The translations under genes were made by a program, and so were the position numbers. Of a stretch of DNA of 64,000 nucleotides, positions 41,780 through 52,370 are shown piece by piece; position 1 is the first letter of the stretch, and each line of letters opens with the position of its first letter. The notes under the pieces are model-generated. The model had not been told where the DNA came from, ran no database searches, and saw nothing but the letters and a program-made list of their open reading frames with translations. Where the stretch lies: assembly GCA_024195585.1 (NCBI GenBank), contig SWBL01000125.1, positions 62,001 through 126,000 of the forward strand, in the 5' to 3' direction. This DNA is from Aureobasidium sp. EXF-3400. Lineage: Eukaryota; Ascomycota; Dothideomycetes; Dothideales; Saccotheciaceae.

Positions 41780-43180
41780 TTAGAGAAGAGTGGCGCCGAA
41801 AAGAGTGGACAGGGCAACAACTCCGGTCATGATCAGAGGAGCGAAGGAAACCTCGCCAGTGTTCATACGCGAAGCGGCACCAGAGTGGGTGGCAGAGCCG
41901 CTGGCACCGGAGGCGGTAGAAGAAGCGCCAGAGGCAGTGCGAGTGGCGGAACCGCTTCCGGCAGAGGCGGTGGCAACGGTGTCAGTACCAGCATCCTGGG
42001 AACCGGCACCAGCAAGACCGGGGCCCTTGCCAGCACCAGAGGTCATGTACTTCTTGGCGTCATCAGGGATGGCAGGGAGATCCTCACCAGAGAAGGTACC
42101 AGTGTTCCAGGTGTCGCTAGAGGCAGGGCAAGTGGAAGCAGTGCCGTCAGAGTGGTAGCCGCCGTCACCAGTGGGAGCAGTGTTGTTGGAGAAGGCAGCC
42201 TGGAGGTAGGTGAAATCGTCGTTGGGGGTAACAGTGGAGCCAGAAATGCTAACGAGACCGTAGTCGGAGCCCTCCTCGGAGTACTCGTAGACGAGACCAC
42301 CACTGTAAACGCCAGTCATCTCCTGGTTGTAGAGAGCCGAGACCTCCTCGAACTTGCGAGCGGCCTTGTTGCAGCCGTACTCGGAAAGGAAGAGGGGCAG
42401 ACTGTAGTTGCCGTAGGTGGCGACCTTCTGGTCCCAGCCAGAGATAGTGTAGGATGAAGGGTCGCACCACGAGTAGTCGTTGAAAGCGAAGAAGTCGCTG
42501 CGCTGGTCGTCGGTACCGCAGTTCATGTACTGGGCAGTCTCGTAGCGGTTCTCACTAACATCAGCAGCCGAGTAGCCGATAGGGATGGAACGGTAGCCTC
42601 TGTTGTTGCGGTACTGCTTGAGGTCACGAGTGACGGCCTTGATGTAAGGAGCACAGTCGGTGGTGTTGACGTCGTTGATGACCTCGTTACCAGAGAAGAA
42701 GAGAAGAGTGTTGGTGTAGTTGGCGAAGGCATCGACGGTAGCGAAGAGACTCTGCAAGTAAACAGCGTTGTATGAAATGGCGGGCTTGTCACGTCTGATC
42801 GAGTACAGGGGAGTGTTGACATCGAGAGCAACGTAGATACCGGCTGCGGCGAGGGCGTTCATGCAGGTGTCGTGGCTGGCAGTGTTGTCGACGGTGTAGA
42901 CACGAATGGTGTTGATGCCGAGCTGCTTGAAGTACTTGATGTCTCTCATGCAACCATCCTCGTCAGCGAGAGGGTCCTTGGCGTCAGACGAGCCGCCGGG
43001 TTGGTAGTCGACACCGCGAATGTAGAAGCGCTCGTTGCCGGCGAAGAAGGCATTGCCCTTGACGGTGACGGTAGGGAGACTGCCCGAAGAAGTGCTAGTA
43101 GCTCTGGCCTCGAGAGTGGGAGAAGCGACGGCCAGGGAGGCGCCCAGGGCGACCGAAACAGCAGCGAATGAAGCCTTCAT
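41780..43180 (-). CDS. GPI-anchored GH72 beta-1,3-glucanosyltransferase
   Basis: Gel/Gas-family enzyme, 466 aa, no intron, that elongates and remodels cell-wall beta-1,3-glucan. I start at MKASFAAVS because it begins a clear signal peptide (about 1-19); an upstream in-frame ATG 10 codons earlier would spoil it. The catalytic pair is present: proton donor Glu166 in FFSGNEVIND and nucleophile Glu267 in FLSEYGC. Family landmarks include FFIRGVDYQPGG-like FYIRGVDYQPGG, DEDGCMRDIKYF, YGNYSLPLFLSEYG and GGLVYEYSEE. There is no Cys-rich CBM43 domain. A Ser/Thr/Ala/Gly-rich linker leads to a hydrophobic C-terminus typical of GPI attachment. Confidence 0.95.
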   Translation of the reverse strand: MKASFAAVSVALGASLAVASPTLEARATSTSSGSLPTVTVKGNAFFAGNERFYIRGVDYQPGGSSDAKDPLADEDGCMRDIKYFKQLGINTIRVYTVDNTASHDTCMNALAAAGIYVALDVNTPLYSIRRDKPAISYNAVYLQSLFATVDAFANYTNTLLFFSGNEVINDVNTTDCAPYIKAVTRDLKQYRNNRGYRSIPIGYSAADVSENRYETAQYMNCGTDDQRSDFFAFNDYSWCDPSSYTISGWDQKVATYGNYSLPLFLSEYGCNKAARKFEEVSALYNQEMTGVYSGGLVYEYSEEGSDYGLVSISGSTVTPNDDFTYLQAAFSNNTAPTGDGGYHSDGTASTCPASSDTWNTGTFSGEDLPAIPDDAKKYMTSGAGKGPGLAGAGSQDAGTDTVATASAGSGSATRTASGASSTASGASGSATHSGAASRMNTGEVSFAPLIMTGVVALSTLFGATLL

Positions 43181-44167
43181 TGTGCAAATATGAGAATTGG
43201 AAGATATCAAGTTAAAAGTCGAAGAAGGGGTCTAGTAAGACAAAGAGAAAAAACTCCCGGTAAATGAGTGACGGGAAGAGTGGTCAAGAAGTCGAGTATT
43301 AGAAAAGGCGAATTAAGCAAGACTGCACAACGAGAGTGGCAGGAAAGATGATGGAAGGACGGCAAGCAGGGGATGATGAGTGGGTTTTGTTTGCCCAGCA
43401 TTTCTAGACGTGACCCGAGCACGGGTCAAGCGCCAGCCGCTGTTTGTTCGTTTGATCCGCGGACGCCCCTACCAAGACTTTCGTTGAGTGTGCCTGTTTG
43501 ATCGTCCAACTGTTTTGACAAGGCAAGCACTTGACCCTCTGCAATCAAGTCCACTGCCTCGACGACTGTCTATCCAGGTACTCGAATGTCCCGACAGCAG
43601 CATCGCTTTGTTAGATCTCAAGTTCGAGATGGCCGTTTTCTCGAATTGCCTCAACGTGCTCCCCGTATTCCCCCAGAGGGCAGGAGATGACTGAAATTAA
43701 ACTCCCGCTGCTTCTGAAACGCCACCACCTTACAGTGAGATCAGCAATCCTCGGCCTCCGATCGTCACCTCCCGCATATGTTGACCTGCAACTTCTCCGA
43801 CAGTGGTGCGCGTCCTTGTGTGAGCTCGGCGTCAAAGCCCGTCATTGACATTTCTCTTTCTATGCTAATCTCTAATTTCGCTTGTGCGCTCTTCCCTCCG
43901 CCGCTTTGCGCTTGCACAGCCATAATCGAAAATCATCCCAGCCTTCCCGAATCTCCAGCCATCCGTGTGACACTCCGAAATAAAACAACCCGTGAAAAAA
44001 AAGCAAGGTACTCCAGAAGTTGCGCCGCATGACGTTTATAATCTTTCATGCACCATAGCATGGATGCCACACCAGCCCCTGCAACATGCGAGTAGAAACG
44101 AAGGAAAAGGGCAATGTAGAATAAAAGAAAAGAAAAGAAAATCGTGCCCACATCTCTACCATAGTTC
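43181..44167. other. GH72 promoter and neighbouring spacer
   Basis: About 990 bases between the GH72 start and the 3' end of the 900-residue gene. The 200 bases nearest the GH72 start are C/T-rich on the minus strand (leader-like). No gene supported. Confidence 0.45.
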
Positions 44168-46870
44168 TCACTTGGTTTGGAAAGGGTTGGTACGTGAGTC
44201 GCTCTTGGATCTCCAGAACATGAGCTTGCTGAGGCGGTTCTCCTTCTTCCTCTTGCTGTCCTGATGTACGGATGGTGCGATGGCTGTCTGAGGACGTCGT
44301 TCGTTTCTGAGACTGTTCCTGCTCTCGCCAAAGGGTCCGCCCAGGAGCATGCTCAAGCTCTGGATGCTCGAGCGTTTGCGACGACGTTCAGAAGCTTGCA
44401 CGTCTGCTTGACCGTTGCCACATGCCACCGAAACCGGTCGTTCCATGGTTTCACGGCGCGGACTGGTCTGATACATGGTACTGATCATGGTCGAACGACT
44501 GCTAGTCAAAGAAGGGACATCATCGGCGGACATGTACATTTCCGGGGTGGGCTCTGCAGTGGTGAAGGAGCTCATGGTACGAGTGTCGGCGATTGAAGAT
44601 GCCGAAGTACCAAGTCGAAGAGCGTCAAATGATCCTTGGTTGTGTCTGAGGTCAGGAGACGAGAAGGTTGAAGCAATGTTGGAAGTTGGGGTAAGAGGAC
44701 CATTGTTTGAAGCAGGAAGACCAAGGCCAGTTTCCTCTGCCGAAATAGTGCGAGCACCACTAGACTCCGAGGATTTTGTGAGAGAGGAAGTTCGAGGCTC
44801 CTCGTAGTCTGCCACAGTTTCGGCCGAGGTCGGTTCCTCAATGATTGTATCCTCAACTAGCGATGTGCGAGGTGGAGTGGACTGATTTTGGAGATAATCC
44901 AGAGTTTGAGCACCCCTCAACGAGCCTTGAGGTTCGATTCCAAGACCATCTTCAAAGCTCCAGTCAAAGTTTGGCTCAAGCTGCGTGTCGGCAGCATCAA
45001 CGATCTGGATACCAGTGCCAAGCTCTTCATCTGTCTGACTAGATGTGTCGCAGATGCTGGGTTCTCTTGCAGCCTCAACAGGTGCTTCGTCTTCCTCTTC
45101 TTCAAAAACGTCGTCCATTGGTGATTGTCCTGGAGAGCTGGCTCTACCAGCGAATTCAAAGGGAACCAGGGCAGGGGCACTTTCAGTTCTACGGTGGTAG
45201 TGCATGCCTGGTCCGGTGAAATCTCTGGCCAATCGACTGCTGTGCAATTGTCTTCTCTTCGTAGCAGGACGGGATTCTTCCCAACTCATCGTAGGTGTTC
45301 CATAAGGACCAAGGGCAGCGTCCAGATCGATGACAGGGCTTGTATCATCACCGCCTCGTGACGAAGGCGACAAGAAAGGAAAGAAAGAATCAGACATCTC
45401 CGACTGTGGTGAGAGAATTGAAGGACTTGCGAAATCATCGGCATCGGTAAAAGGATCTTGACCAAACAAAGCATCAAGATCAGGCTCCTCTCCAAACGGA
45501 TCTGCTAGCTGAGGTCCCAGATCAGGAGTCTGTTCGCCACTCTCACTCTCCTCTGAAGCATCGGCTGGATGTTTTGCCTTCTTTGCATCCTTCGCCTTAC
45601 GACCAAGAATCGAGGTTGCCCACTTCTTGACTCTCTTGCGCGAAGACTCCCGATGCAGGCCCTGTTCGACAACTTCAGACCTTCTCGCAGAAATTTGAGA
45701 GTCATCAGAAGCGACAGGCTCTTGCAGAGAAATGGTCGAAGTTCCAATGTCCGCGGAGGCGGTCAGAGAGATCAGAGGCTCGCTGCGGCGGCGGTCGAGC
45801 TTCAAGAAAGTCTTCTTCTTGGAGAGACGAGGAACTTCAATGGCAGGTCCTGGAGCAAAAGACAGGCTGTTGCTAGGAAGGTTGAAGGTCGGGGGAGATT
45901 TCGAGATGACCGGCTCGGCAACCATGGCGTCAGATGTGATAGCTGACATCGATCTGGGTGAAACCTCAGAAACAAGATCGGGTATCGTAATCATTGTCCT
46001 TCTAGGAGAGGGATTTCCGATACCACCAAGACTGATGAGCGAAGACATGCTGTTTCCGACGGAGTGGCCGCGCACGGTCGAGGCAGAGCTAGCAGTGTCT
46101 GCGGAAACAGTGGAAAGAGGACGAGGGATGAATTCGATCTTTTCCGAGAAACCAACGCGAGGCCTAGATGGGGGGCGTGCAACGGGCTCTTCTGCCGGAA
46201 GTCCAGATGAAGATAGCACGGTCATGACGCTCTCGCTAGATTTGCGTTCCTCACTCACTGATTTGGCAGGTGAAGGATATTGTGGTTGAGGAATAGACTC
46301 GGTAGGCGTCTGAGGAATGGCGGTCTGGGGTCGTACATTGGCGTCTCTTGGCTGGAGTATGCTGGCTAGATCATGACCGGAGATGGCAGTTGATCTACGG
46401 TGAGCATGTCCGCGTCTACGAGATGGTGAACCACTGATATCTGGCACAGGCAGAGCGCCGAGATGTTTTGAAGGGCTAGGTCCTAGCATCAAGCCCATAC
46501 GACTGTCTCCGCCGACCAGTTCACTGGCTCCTCTGCGATGTCCGGCGCTCTTTGGTGGACTGGTAGGAGGCGTGAGAATTGTGGGTGATGAAGGTTGATT
46601 GTCCAGACGGCCAGAAGTGTCGGACGAGTTGAAGCTGAAGGTTGGCAGCGCTGATGTAGACTGTCGCATTGACCGAGAGCGACCGTGGTATGAGCTGGGG
46701 GCCAGGTTCATTGACGCAGGTCGTCTGGGGTTTGACATGGTGGATTGCTCTGTGGTAGGTCGAGGAGGGAAGACAAAGTCTGGCACGAGCTGCAAGGTTT
46801 CCTGATCCATGTTGGCAGAGAAACTGTAGTGCTGGTCGCTCATGTGGTGAAAGGACATGGTGGTGGCCAT
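44168..46870 (-). CDS. Large disordered Ser/Pro-rich protein
   Basis: 900 aa, intronless, with no fold I recognise. It resembles the filamentous-fungal proteins sometimes named cell-wall proline-rich protein, but it has no signal peptide or membrane segment, so a cell-wall location is doubtful. The N-terminus has QLVPDFVFPPRPTTEQ, then many Ser/Pro/Arg-rich blocks with likely phosphorylation sites (ILTPPTSPPKS, GPSPSKH). A motif RPRVGFSEKIEFIPRP and a basic block KRVKKWATSILGRKAKDAKK stand out as short conserved-looking islands. The C-terminus is basic and ends KLMFWRSKSDSRTNPFQTK. A cytoplasmic or cortical scaffold is possible; that is only inference. Confidence 0.75.
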   Translation of the reverse strand: MATTMSFHHMSDQHYSFSANMDQETLQLVPDFVFPPRPTTEQSTMSNPRRPASMNLAPSSYHGRSRSMRQSTSALPTFSFNSSDTSGRLDNQPSSPTILTPPTSPPKSAGHRRGASELVGGDSRMGLMLGPSPSKHLGALPVPDISGSPSRRRGHAHRRSTAISGHDLASILQPRDANVRPQTAIPQTPTESIPQPQYPSPAKSVSEERKSSESVMTVLSSSGLPAEEPVARPPSRPRVGFSEKIEFIPRPLSTVSADTASSASTVRGHSVGNSMSSLISLGGIGNPSPRRTMITIPDLVSEVSPRSMSAITSDAMVAEPVISKSPPTFNLPSNSLSFAPGPAIEVPRLSKKKTFLKLDRRRSEPLISLTASADIGTSTISLQEPVASDDSQISARRSEVVEQGLHRESSRKRVKKWATSILGRKAKDAKKAKHPADASEESESGEQTPDLGPQLADPFGEEPDLDALFGQDPFTDADDFASPSILSPQSEMSDSFFPFLSPSSRGGDDTSPVIDLDAALGPYGTPTMSWEESRPATKRRQLHSSRLARDFTGPGMHYHRRTESAPALVPFEFAGRASSPGQSPMDDVFEEEEDEAPVEAAREPSICDTSSQTDEELGTGIQIVDAADTQLEPNFDWSFEDGLGIEPQGSLRGAQTLDYLQNQSTPPRTSLVEDTIIEEPTSAETVADYEEPRTSSLTKSSESSGARTISAEETGLGLPASNNGPLTPTSNIASTFSSPDLRHNQGSFDALRLGTSASSIADTRTMSSFTTAEPTPEMYMSADDVPSLTSSRSTMISTMYQTSPRRETMERPVSVACGNGQADVQASERRRKRSSIQSLSMLLGGPFGESRNSLRNERRPQTAIAPSVHQDSKRKKENRLSKLMFWRSKSDSRTNPFQTK

Positions 46871-48742
46871 AGCATCCAGTGAGGGAGTCGTGAAGGTGCG
46901 GTGGTGGTATTAAAGTGAGGTGGATAGTATGTGTTTGCGCGCACGACGATGTCGCTATGATGTCGTCCGAAAGACGACAGGGGATAAAAGAATATTAATC
47001 TGCAAACAATGTCAGTCAACGTGGTACAATAGCAGAGAGTGGGATATCGACAATACCAAGCTAGAAACATGGGACGCTCACAGAGCTAAATCACTTTGTT
47101 ACGGTAGAAGGAAGGCGCAAACAACAAATAAGCAAAGCAAGCAGTATCTCGAATTAAAAAAAGGAATGGACGCAGTCTCGACTACAGACAACTTTGAGCA
47201 AGTCGTCCGAGAAGATCCCACAGAATGAGGTTGTTGAATAGAGGTCGAGGAGGAGGGGTCGCGGGAACAAGAGGAAGGAGCAAAGAGAAACGTGAGGTCT
47301 GGAGGGTGCAGATGCATGTACCAAGTTGGTCGCAGGCTCAGGCTCTCTCGGCCTTGGCTGCGTTACGCTCGGACCAAACGCTAGGGCAGAAATAATCGAA
47401 GCGTTGCGAGTGAACCGTTTCCCAAATCCTAGAGCGAGGGTCGCATTTCGCATGCCGCAATAACAACCCAGGCCAAAACCGCCTTCTCTGTTCCCACGCG
47501 ACGCCCAAACGGTGCATGGCAGTGATACGAACGTGGTGATTCTCTGTTGTCGCCATGTCTCCACCCACAGATTGCCCACCGTAGATCGCACTTTAGGTGT
47601 GGGCAGCGAATGACGGCGACTCGGGAACGCCCTGGTCACTCTAGATCGTTGCCGGGCAATAAAATAACAATATATTTTCGCTTTTTGCTGCCTGCCTTGC
47701 TTCCCAGCTTGGACCGAGCAGTACGAGCAGTGCCACTAACGATCCCGCTATTGTATCTACGTATGCACCACGACAGACACAGCTCTCAGGCCATACGTTC
47801 CTGTCTTGTTATCTCGTTGCCATGATACCGATACCGCGTTGCCAATCGCGTCGCTCTCTCTCAATAGTAAGGCCGTTTGGCACGCGAACTATGGCAACTG
47901 GCAACTGTCCAAGCCCTGGTGTACCTGCTATCCAACTTGGTTATGTCATCGTCTATTCATGGACTCGCTCTCTACCTGTTACAACACCAACTCTGGCATC
48001 TTTCCGAAAGCGCATCTGCATCTCCTGCGCTCGAACCCAGCACGTCTTGTCTCCGCGCGTCAATCGACCAGTCAGGCTGCTTGTTTCATGTTAGACCCTT
48101 CCCCACAGGCCATCGCAGTGATCAACTAGCCCCGCAATAATCAAACCACAGCGACTCTCTGACGAGAGCAAAAGATTCTGCGGCCTCGAATGTCTGGTTT
48201 CTGAGTCGTAGAGGCAAAACCTGACGCAGAACGTTTCGGCCTGATTCGTCTTCCACCTGTCCGGTCTCTGCTTCTCGAACACAGCACTTGGATCTTTCGA
48301 TATCTGAGCCGAACCATTCCGCGGCGCCTGCGTGTCTCAAACCTGCATCTGCAAGCTGCATGCTTAGCATGTTGCAAGCACCTTTTGGGACATTCGAGTA
48401 CCTAACACTCATCCCTAAGCTCGAGCCAATTTTCACATGTTGCGCGCATGTACTCGTGACTTCATGTACAGTACAATGCGTGAGATGCTGCAACCCGAGT
48501 GCACACTGCGCACGCAAGAAGACTGCGTCGAAACGAAGACTTGAGCCTCGTGTATTACTTACATGTCTAGTCCGGATGCTAGCTTGAATCCATCGAAATG
48601 TCGTGTGAGTGCGCTCCAATCATTCAATTAAGTGATAGGCTATTCTTTCTGGATATCGTGGAGTTAAGCAGGGTCTCTGTAGACTACCAACAAGTCTTGA
48701 ATTCACGCGGGATTGCTTGCCGACGCATGCACGTTGTGCTAT
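46871..48742. other. 1.9-kb intergenic region
   Basis: Upstream of the large disordered-protein gene and downstream of the amidase gene, with no supported gene. The part at 46871-47650 is likely promoter and leader of the disordered-protein gene. Short frames on both strands lack recognisable features. Confidence 0.45.
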
Positions 48743-50401
48743 CTACAACAGAAGTCCAAGCGGATAAGCCGACGGAATACTGTTGCTATCCTTTGGCATT
48801 ATGCTGGGTACAGCTGCATAGTCTCGAACAGGTATGTGCCGATTAGCCCACACAGGAGGCTTTCTGATCTGCGTTAGAGCTTGCATCTCGTACGCAATCT
48901 GCAGCAGTTTTGCTTCTGTCCATGGCAAGCCCATCAGCTCGAGACCGATAGGGATACCGACTGGGGCTGAGTCAGTAGCTTGACTGAAGCCCGCGGGAAG
49001 CGCCAGTGAAGGAAATCCAGTCACTCCAGCCAAGATCCCGTTACGACCATGCTGGGATGCAGATCCGATCCTCACAGGGAGGTTCTTCTGTTGTGGGTAG
49101 ATGATTGCATCCAAGTGATTTGCAGCAAAAGTTTCATGCAGATGCGTGGTCAGATCTTGTATATTTTCCAAGACTGCCTGGTACTCGAGATCGTGTGTAC
49201 TTCCCTCCAATACAGCTTTGATGAACTTGTACTGCTGTGGAAGTACCAGGAAGGAACTGTCCTTGCCATAGAGATCCTGGAGAGTCATAGGGTGTTGCCC
49301 TTTGAGGCTTGCTCTCGAAAGATACTTGTCCACCTCCTGCCTGAGCTCGAATCTCTGAGTCTCACATGATGCGATTATAGCGTTGACGTTGTACTTGGGA
49401 TCATCAATTGGTACAACAGTGGCGCCGGCTTCTTGCAGTCTCACGATCATTGCATCCAAAGATTCATTGACAGGGTCGGTCTCGTTGGTCGAAGCGCGAT
49501 CGAAGAAGGTTTCGAGAACCCCGATCGTCTTACCGCTGAGAGAGCCAGACGTGAGATCCATGTAGTAATCCGTCCCACGAACGCCGTCAGGTATAAGTGC
49601 AGTGCTGTTGTCTTCAGAATCCAGCTGCGAGCTTGCAATTGCCGAAAGGGCGATAGCAAGATCCTCAACGCATCGTGTGATGGGCCCAACAGCATCTTGT
49701 GTGTCAGAGTTGGGAATAACACCAGCTCTTGACACCAGACCCCTGGTTGGACGCAACCCGAAGAGGCTGTTTGCACTTGCTGGATTACGTACACTGTTTA
49801 TCGTGTCTGTACCCAGAGCGAAGACAGCGAATGACGCAGCAACACTGGCACCACTGCCTCCAGATGATCCGCCCGGGGTTCTGTCGGCATCATAGGGATT
49901 GACCGTCTGGCCACCAAGAGAGGACACTGATATTCCTTCCAGGGCGAGTTCTTGGAGATTGGTTTTGCCCAGGATGATAGCACCTGCATCTCTGAGCGCC
50001 CTGACAACTGCAGCGTCAACCGAAGGCCTCGAGTCAGCCAGAGCAAGGCTTCCACTGGTAGTTGGCAGAGACGCAGTATCAAGATTGTCCTTCAAAAGCA
50101 CAGGGACGCAAAACAGCGGGCCTATGCTGGCACCCTTGGAAGCGAACAGTGCATCTTTTTGTGATGCAATTGAAAGAGACTCGGGATCCAGAGATATTAT
50201 GGAGTTGACGTGTTCGTGATCCAAGGCTTCGATACGTGATAAGAACGATGAGACGATACTTCGACAGCTCTCGCCAGAATATAGTGCATTGTGAACAGAA
50301 GCTATTGTGGCCTCTCTTGGGTCGAATTGTTCTTGACCGTCGACGATAAACAGATTGGACAAGACCAATACAACCCAGTATCTCAGATGATATAATTGCA
50401 T
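48743..50401 (-). CDS. Secreted amidase (amidase-signature family)
   Basis: 552 aa, intronless. N-terminal signal peptide (about 1-22) followed by an amidase-signature domain. The Ser-cisSer-Lys triad is visible: Lys104 in LLKDNLD, cis-Ser180 in GGSSGGSG, and nucleophile Ser203 in GTDTINSVRNPA. The last motif usually reads GTDTGGS; here Gly-Gly is replaced by Ile-Asn next to the nucleophile, in the region that forms the oxyanion hole. The remaining landmarks (GKTNLQELAL, NPYDADRTPGGSSGG, LFGLRPTRGLVSRAG, DAVGPITRCVEDLA, DAIIYPQ) are normal. The family hydrolyses many amides; the substrate is unknown, and whether the Ile-Asn change affects activity is open. Confidence 0.9.
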   Translation of the reverse strand: MQLYHLRYWVVLVLSNLFIVDGQEQFDPREATIASVHNALYSGESCRSIVSSFLSRIEALDHEHVNSIISLDPESLSIASQKDALFASKGASIGPLFCVPVLLKDNLDTASLPTTSGSLALADSRPSVDAAVVRALRDAGAIILGKTNLQELALEGISVSSLGGQTVNPYDADRTPGGSSGGSGASVAASFAVFALGTDTINSVRNPASANSLFGLRPTRGLVSRAGVIPNSDTQDAVGPITRCVEDLAIALSAIASSQLDSEDNSTALIPDGVRGTDYYMDLTSGSLSGKTIGVLETFFDRASTNETDPVNESLDAMIVRLQEAGATVVPIDDPKYNVNAIIASCETQRFELRQEVDKYLSRASLKGQHPMTLQDLYGKDSSFLVLPQQYKFIKAVLEGSTHDLEYQAVLENIQDLTTHLHETFAANHLDAIIYPQQKNLPVRIGSASQHGRNGILAGVTGFPSLALPAGFSQATDSAPVGIPIGLELMGLPWTEAKLLQIAYEMQALTQIRKPPVWANRHIPVRDYAAVPSIMPKDSNSIPSAYPLGLLL

Positions 50402-51032
50402 TGTTGGAATGTTAGAACACGACAGGGTATGGACATGATGCTCAAGAGAGTGTCAGATCGTGGGAGGCTGGGAGATGACGACGATCTGCTTCGGCAAATG
50501 TGTGCGGGACAGACAGTGGTTGTTCAAGCATCAAACTACGATCGATTCTCCGGCATATCAGCGACCAAGAGGGCAAACATTGCAAGAGACTTAGTATGGC
50601 CGAATAAGCAGCAGAATATCGCATTGCAGCCTCAGATTGCTTAAGGCATATATTTAGGCCTCCCGGATGATCACACCGAAACAACACAGCCCTCAATAAT
50701 AGTCAAGACATTAATTTATACAGCAGCGAATATAGAAACCAATCTTATACTCATGAAGTGCAGTTTCTAGGTAATATGAGGATTTGCCCATATATCTATA
50801 AACATATTCCCCTGGAGCTGCAAACCGCGTGGTCTCGTGCTTGCAGCAGATGAACAACTCTCGCTCAGGATGGCAAGAGCATAATACCAACGTGGTTGAA
50901 ACATCATTGCCGGGTTAGATCTCTTGATGAATGGCCCGTGGCTGGGAGAGTAAGATCTGGCGCTACATAGAGCGCATGAGAGATTGCCTGTTGGTTTCTT
51001 GGTTGGAAAATGAATCAAAAGACAGGGTTATC
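50402..51032. other. Intergenic region
   Basis: About 630 bases between the amidase start and the 3' end of pcc1, both leftward. Probably the amidase promoter; no other feature recognised. Confidence 0.4.
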
Positions 51033-51563
51033 TCAGGCGCCAGTCTTTGTAGTCCCAATCATTCCTTGCTCGACGCCCTGTGCGCCTTCGAGATGCTCGA
51101 GGCCCTGTTCTTGAAGGACATCGATATCGAGTTCCTGCATGACCTGCAGGACTACGTTGAGACTCTCGAAGAAGCCATTCACCGAGACACGGAGCATACG
51201 ATTTGTAGTGGCGCGATAGACAGTGCGGAGTACGGTAGCATCGTCTTCATCAGATGTAGGCTGTGTCGACTGAACGGCGTCTAGCGAAGTGATTGGAGCG
51301 GCATTGGTCAAGAGAGAGGCGCGAAGAGGATCATGCTCTACTGCATTCGGAGGAGCATCTGATGGAGGGTGAAGCGAGAATTGGCGACGGACCAGAGGAG
51401 AAAGTTCCGGGTCGACCGACAGCGAGCGAATGGCAGCGCTGGCTAGGCGGTGGGTAGGGAAGGGAGTGTCGATTATTCTACGGCGGGCGCATGAGCTTCG
51501 GAGTTGGTTCCATCGGAATGCTGAAGCTCACAAGATACACGGAAACTCGTCGGATGCGGCCAT
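51033..51563 (-). CDS. pcc1: KEOPS/EKC complex subunit Pcc1-like
   Basis: 158 aa, exons 51563-51532 (32 nt) and 51477-51033, 54-nt intron with GTGAGC donor. Pcc1 is the dimerising subunit of KEOPS, which makes the t6A modification of tRNA and has roles at telomeres and in transcription. The first exon gives MAASDEFPCIL and joins to IIDTPFPTHRLASAAIRSLSVDPEL, the expected first strand and helix. The second conserved block is VYRATTNRMLRVSVNGFFESLNVVLQVMQELD. An insert of about 35 residues between the two blocks and a 30-residue C-terminal extension make it longer than the yeast protein. A slightly upstream donor would remove three residues, so the exact junction is probable rather than certain. 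Confidence 0.85.
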
Positions 51564-51785
51564 GATGGGTGTGACAAGGAGTATCGATGTCTTGTCGCGA
51601 GTCGTTGCTGGGTCACGATGACTTCTGACTTACGACTTGTAACCGATCAAGCTCGGTGCTTGGCACTTCTGACGTAACCATCTTCTCTTCTATACTATGA
51701 CCATTGCTCCAGTCTCTTCTACACAAACACAACTGCTTCTCTCCCAATTCCAATCATACGACAAGATCTCATCCCAAACTTCAAC

Positions 51786-52232
51786 ATGCCATCACCTTCC
51801 GAGTTCATGACCCTCTACCGCCGCACTGCTCGCCTGAGCACCTTGAGACAGTCTCGCATCGTACCAGCTTCCCCCCGCCGCACCTTCGTTTCGTCAACAT
51901 GCCGTTACAGCAGTGGTGGTAAGCTCAGCACCGACGATTCTGTCGCAAATGAGGCATACCCCGACAGCGAGCACGCCACCGACAAGAAGGATAAGCTGGA
52001 CGTTCAAAGCGCCAATGCTGCCGAGGGTCAAAAGTATGTATTCTTTCCTACCATTGACATCAATCCTTGTACTGACCTGGCACTTTGCAGGTCCAAGAAC
52101 CGCGACGAGGGCGGCACTGCCACCCAGCGCAGAGACTCCAACAACAGCACTTCACAGGCCAAGAAGGAGCACCCAGAAGCCCCAGATGTTGTCATTGGCA
52201 TGCAGGACGAGAGAGGCGGAAAAGGTGCCTAA
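51786..52232 (+). CDS. Small probable mitochondrial disordered protein
   Basis: 129 aa, exons 51786-52033 and 52091-52232 (57-nt intron). The first 45 residues are rich in Arg, Ser and Thr with almost no acids (TLYRRTARLSTLRQSRIV then RRTFVSSTCRYSS), a strong mitochondrial presequence with a plausible cleavage near RYSS. The rest is hydrophilic and disordered: SVANEAYPDSEHATDKKDKLD, then KKEHPEAPDVVIGMQDERGGKG. It recalls small stress-related mitochondrial proteins such as yeast Fmp16, but I am not sure of homology. Divergent from pcc1, with 222 bp between start codons. Confidence 0.7.
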   Translation: MPSPSEFMTLYRRTARLSTLRQSRIVPASPRRTFVSSTCRYSSGGKLSTDDSVANEAYPDSEHATDKKDKLDVQSANAAEGQKYVFFPTIDINPCTDLALCRSKNRDEGGTATQRRDSNNSTSQAKKEHPEAPDVVIGMQDERGGKGA

Positions 52233-52370
52233 ATCTCAGAGACGAATAATGACCTTTTGACTCTTGTACCATATTGTCTTCTACTCATGAAGAAAGTGTG
52301 AAATGTCCGATCCAGTACCTGCCAACGCCTTCGCTATGCATGTCAAAAAGAGCACCCCAGTCTAACCTCC

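Noticed and set aside
38969..43180. PAL plus GH72 as a biosynthetic cluster
   Set aside because: No tailoring enzymes, transporter or core synthase nearby; both are independent genes.
44936..44948. B-box-like GGTTCGATTCC, possible tRNA
   Set aside because: It lies inside the 900-codon coding frame, on the antisense strand, without a fitting A-box or stems.
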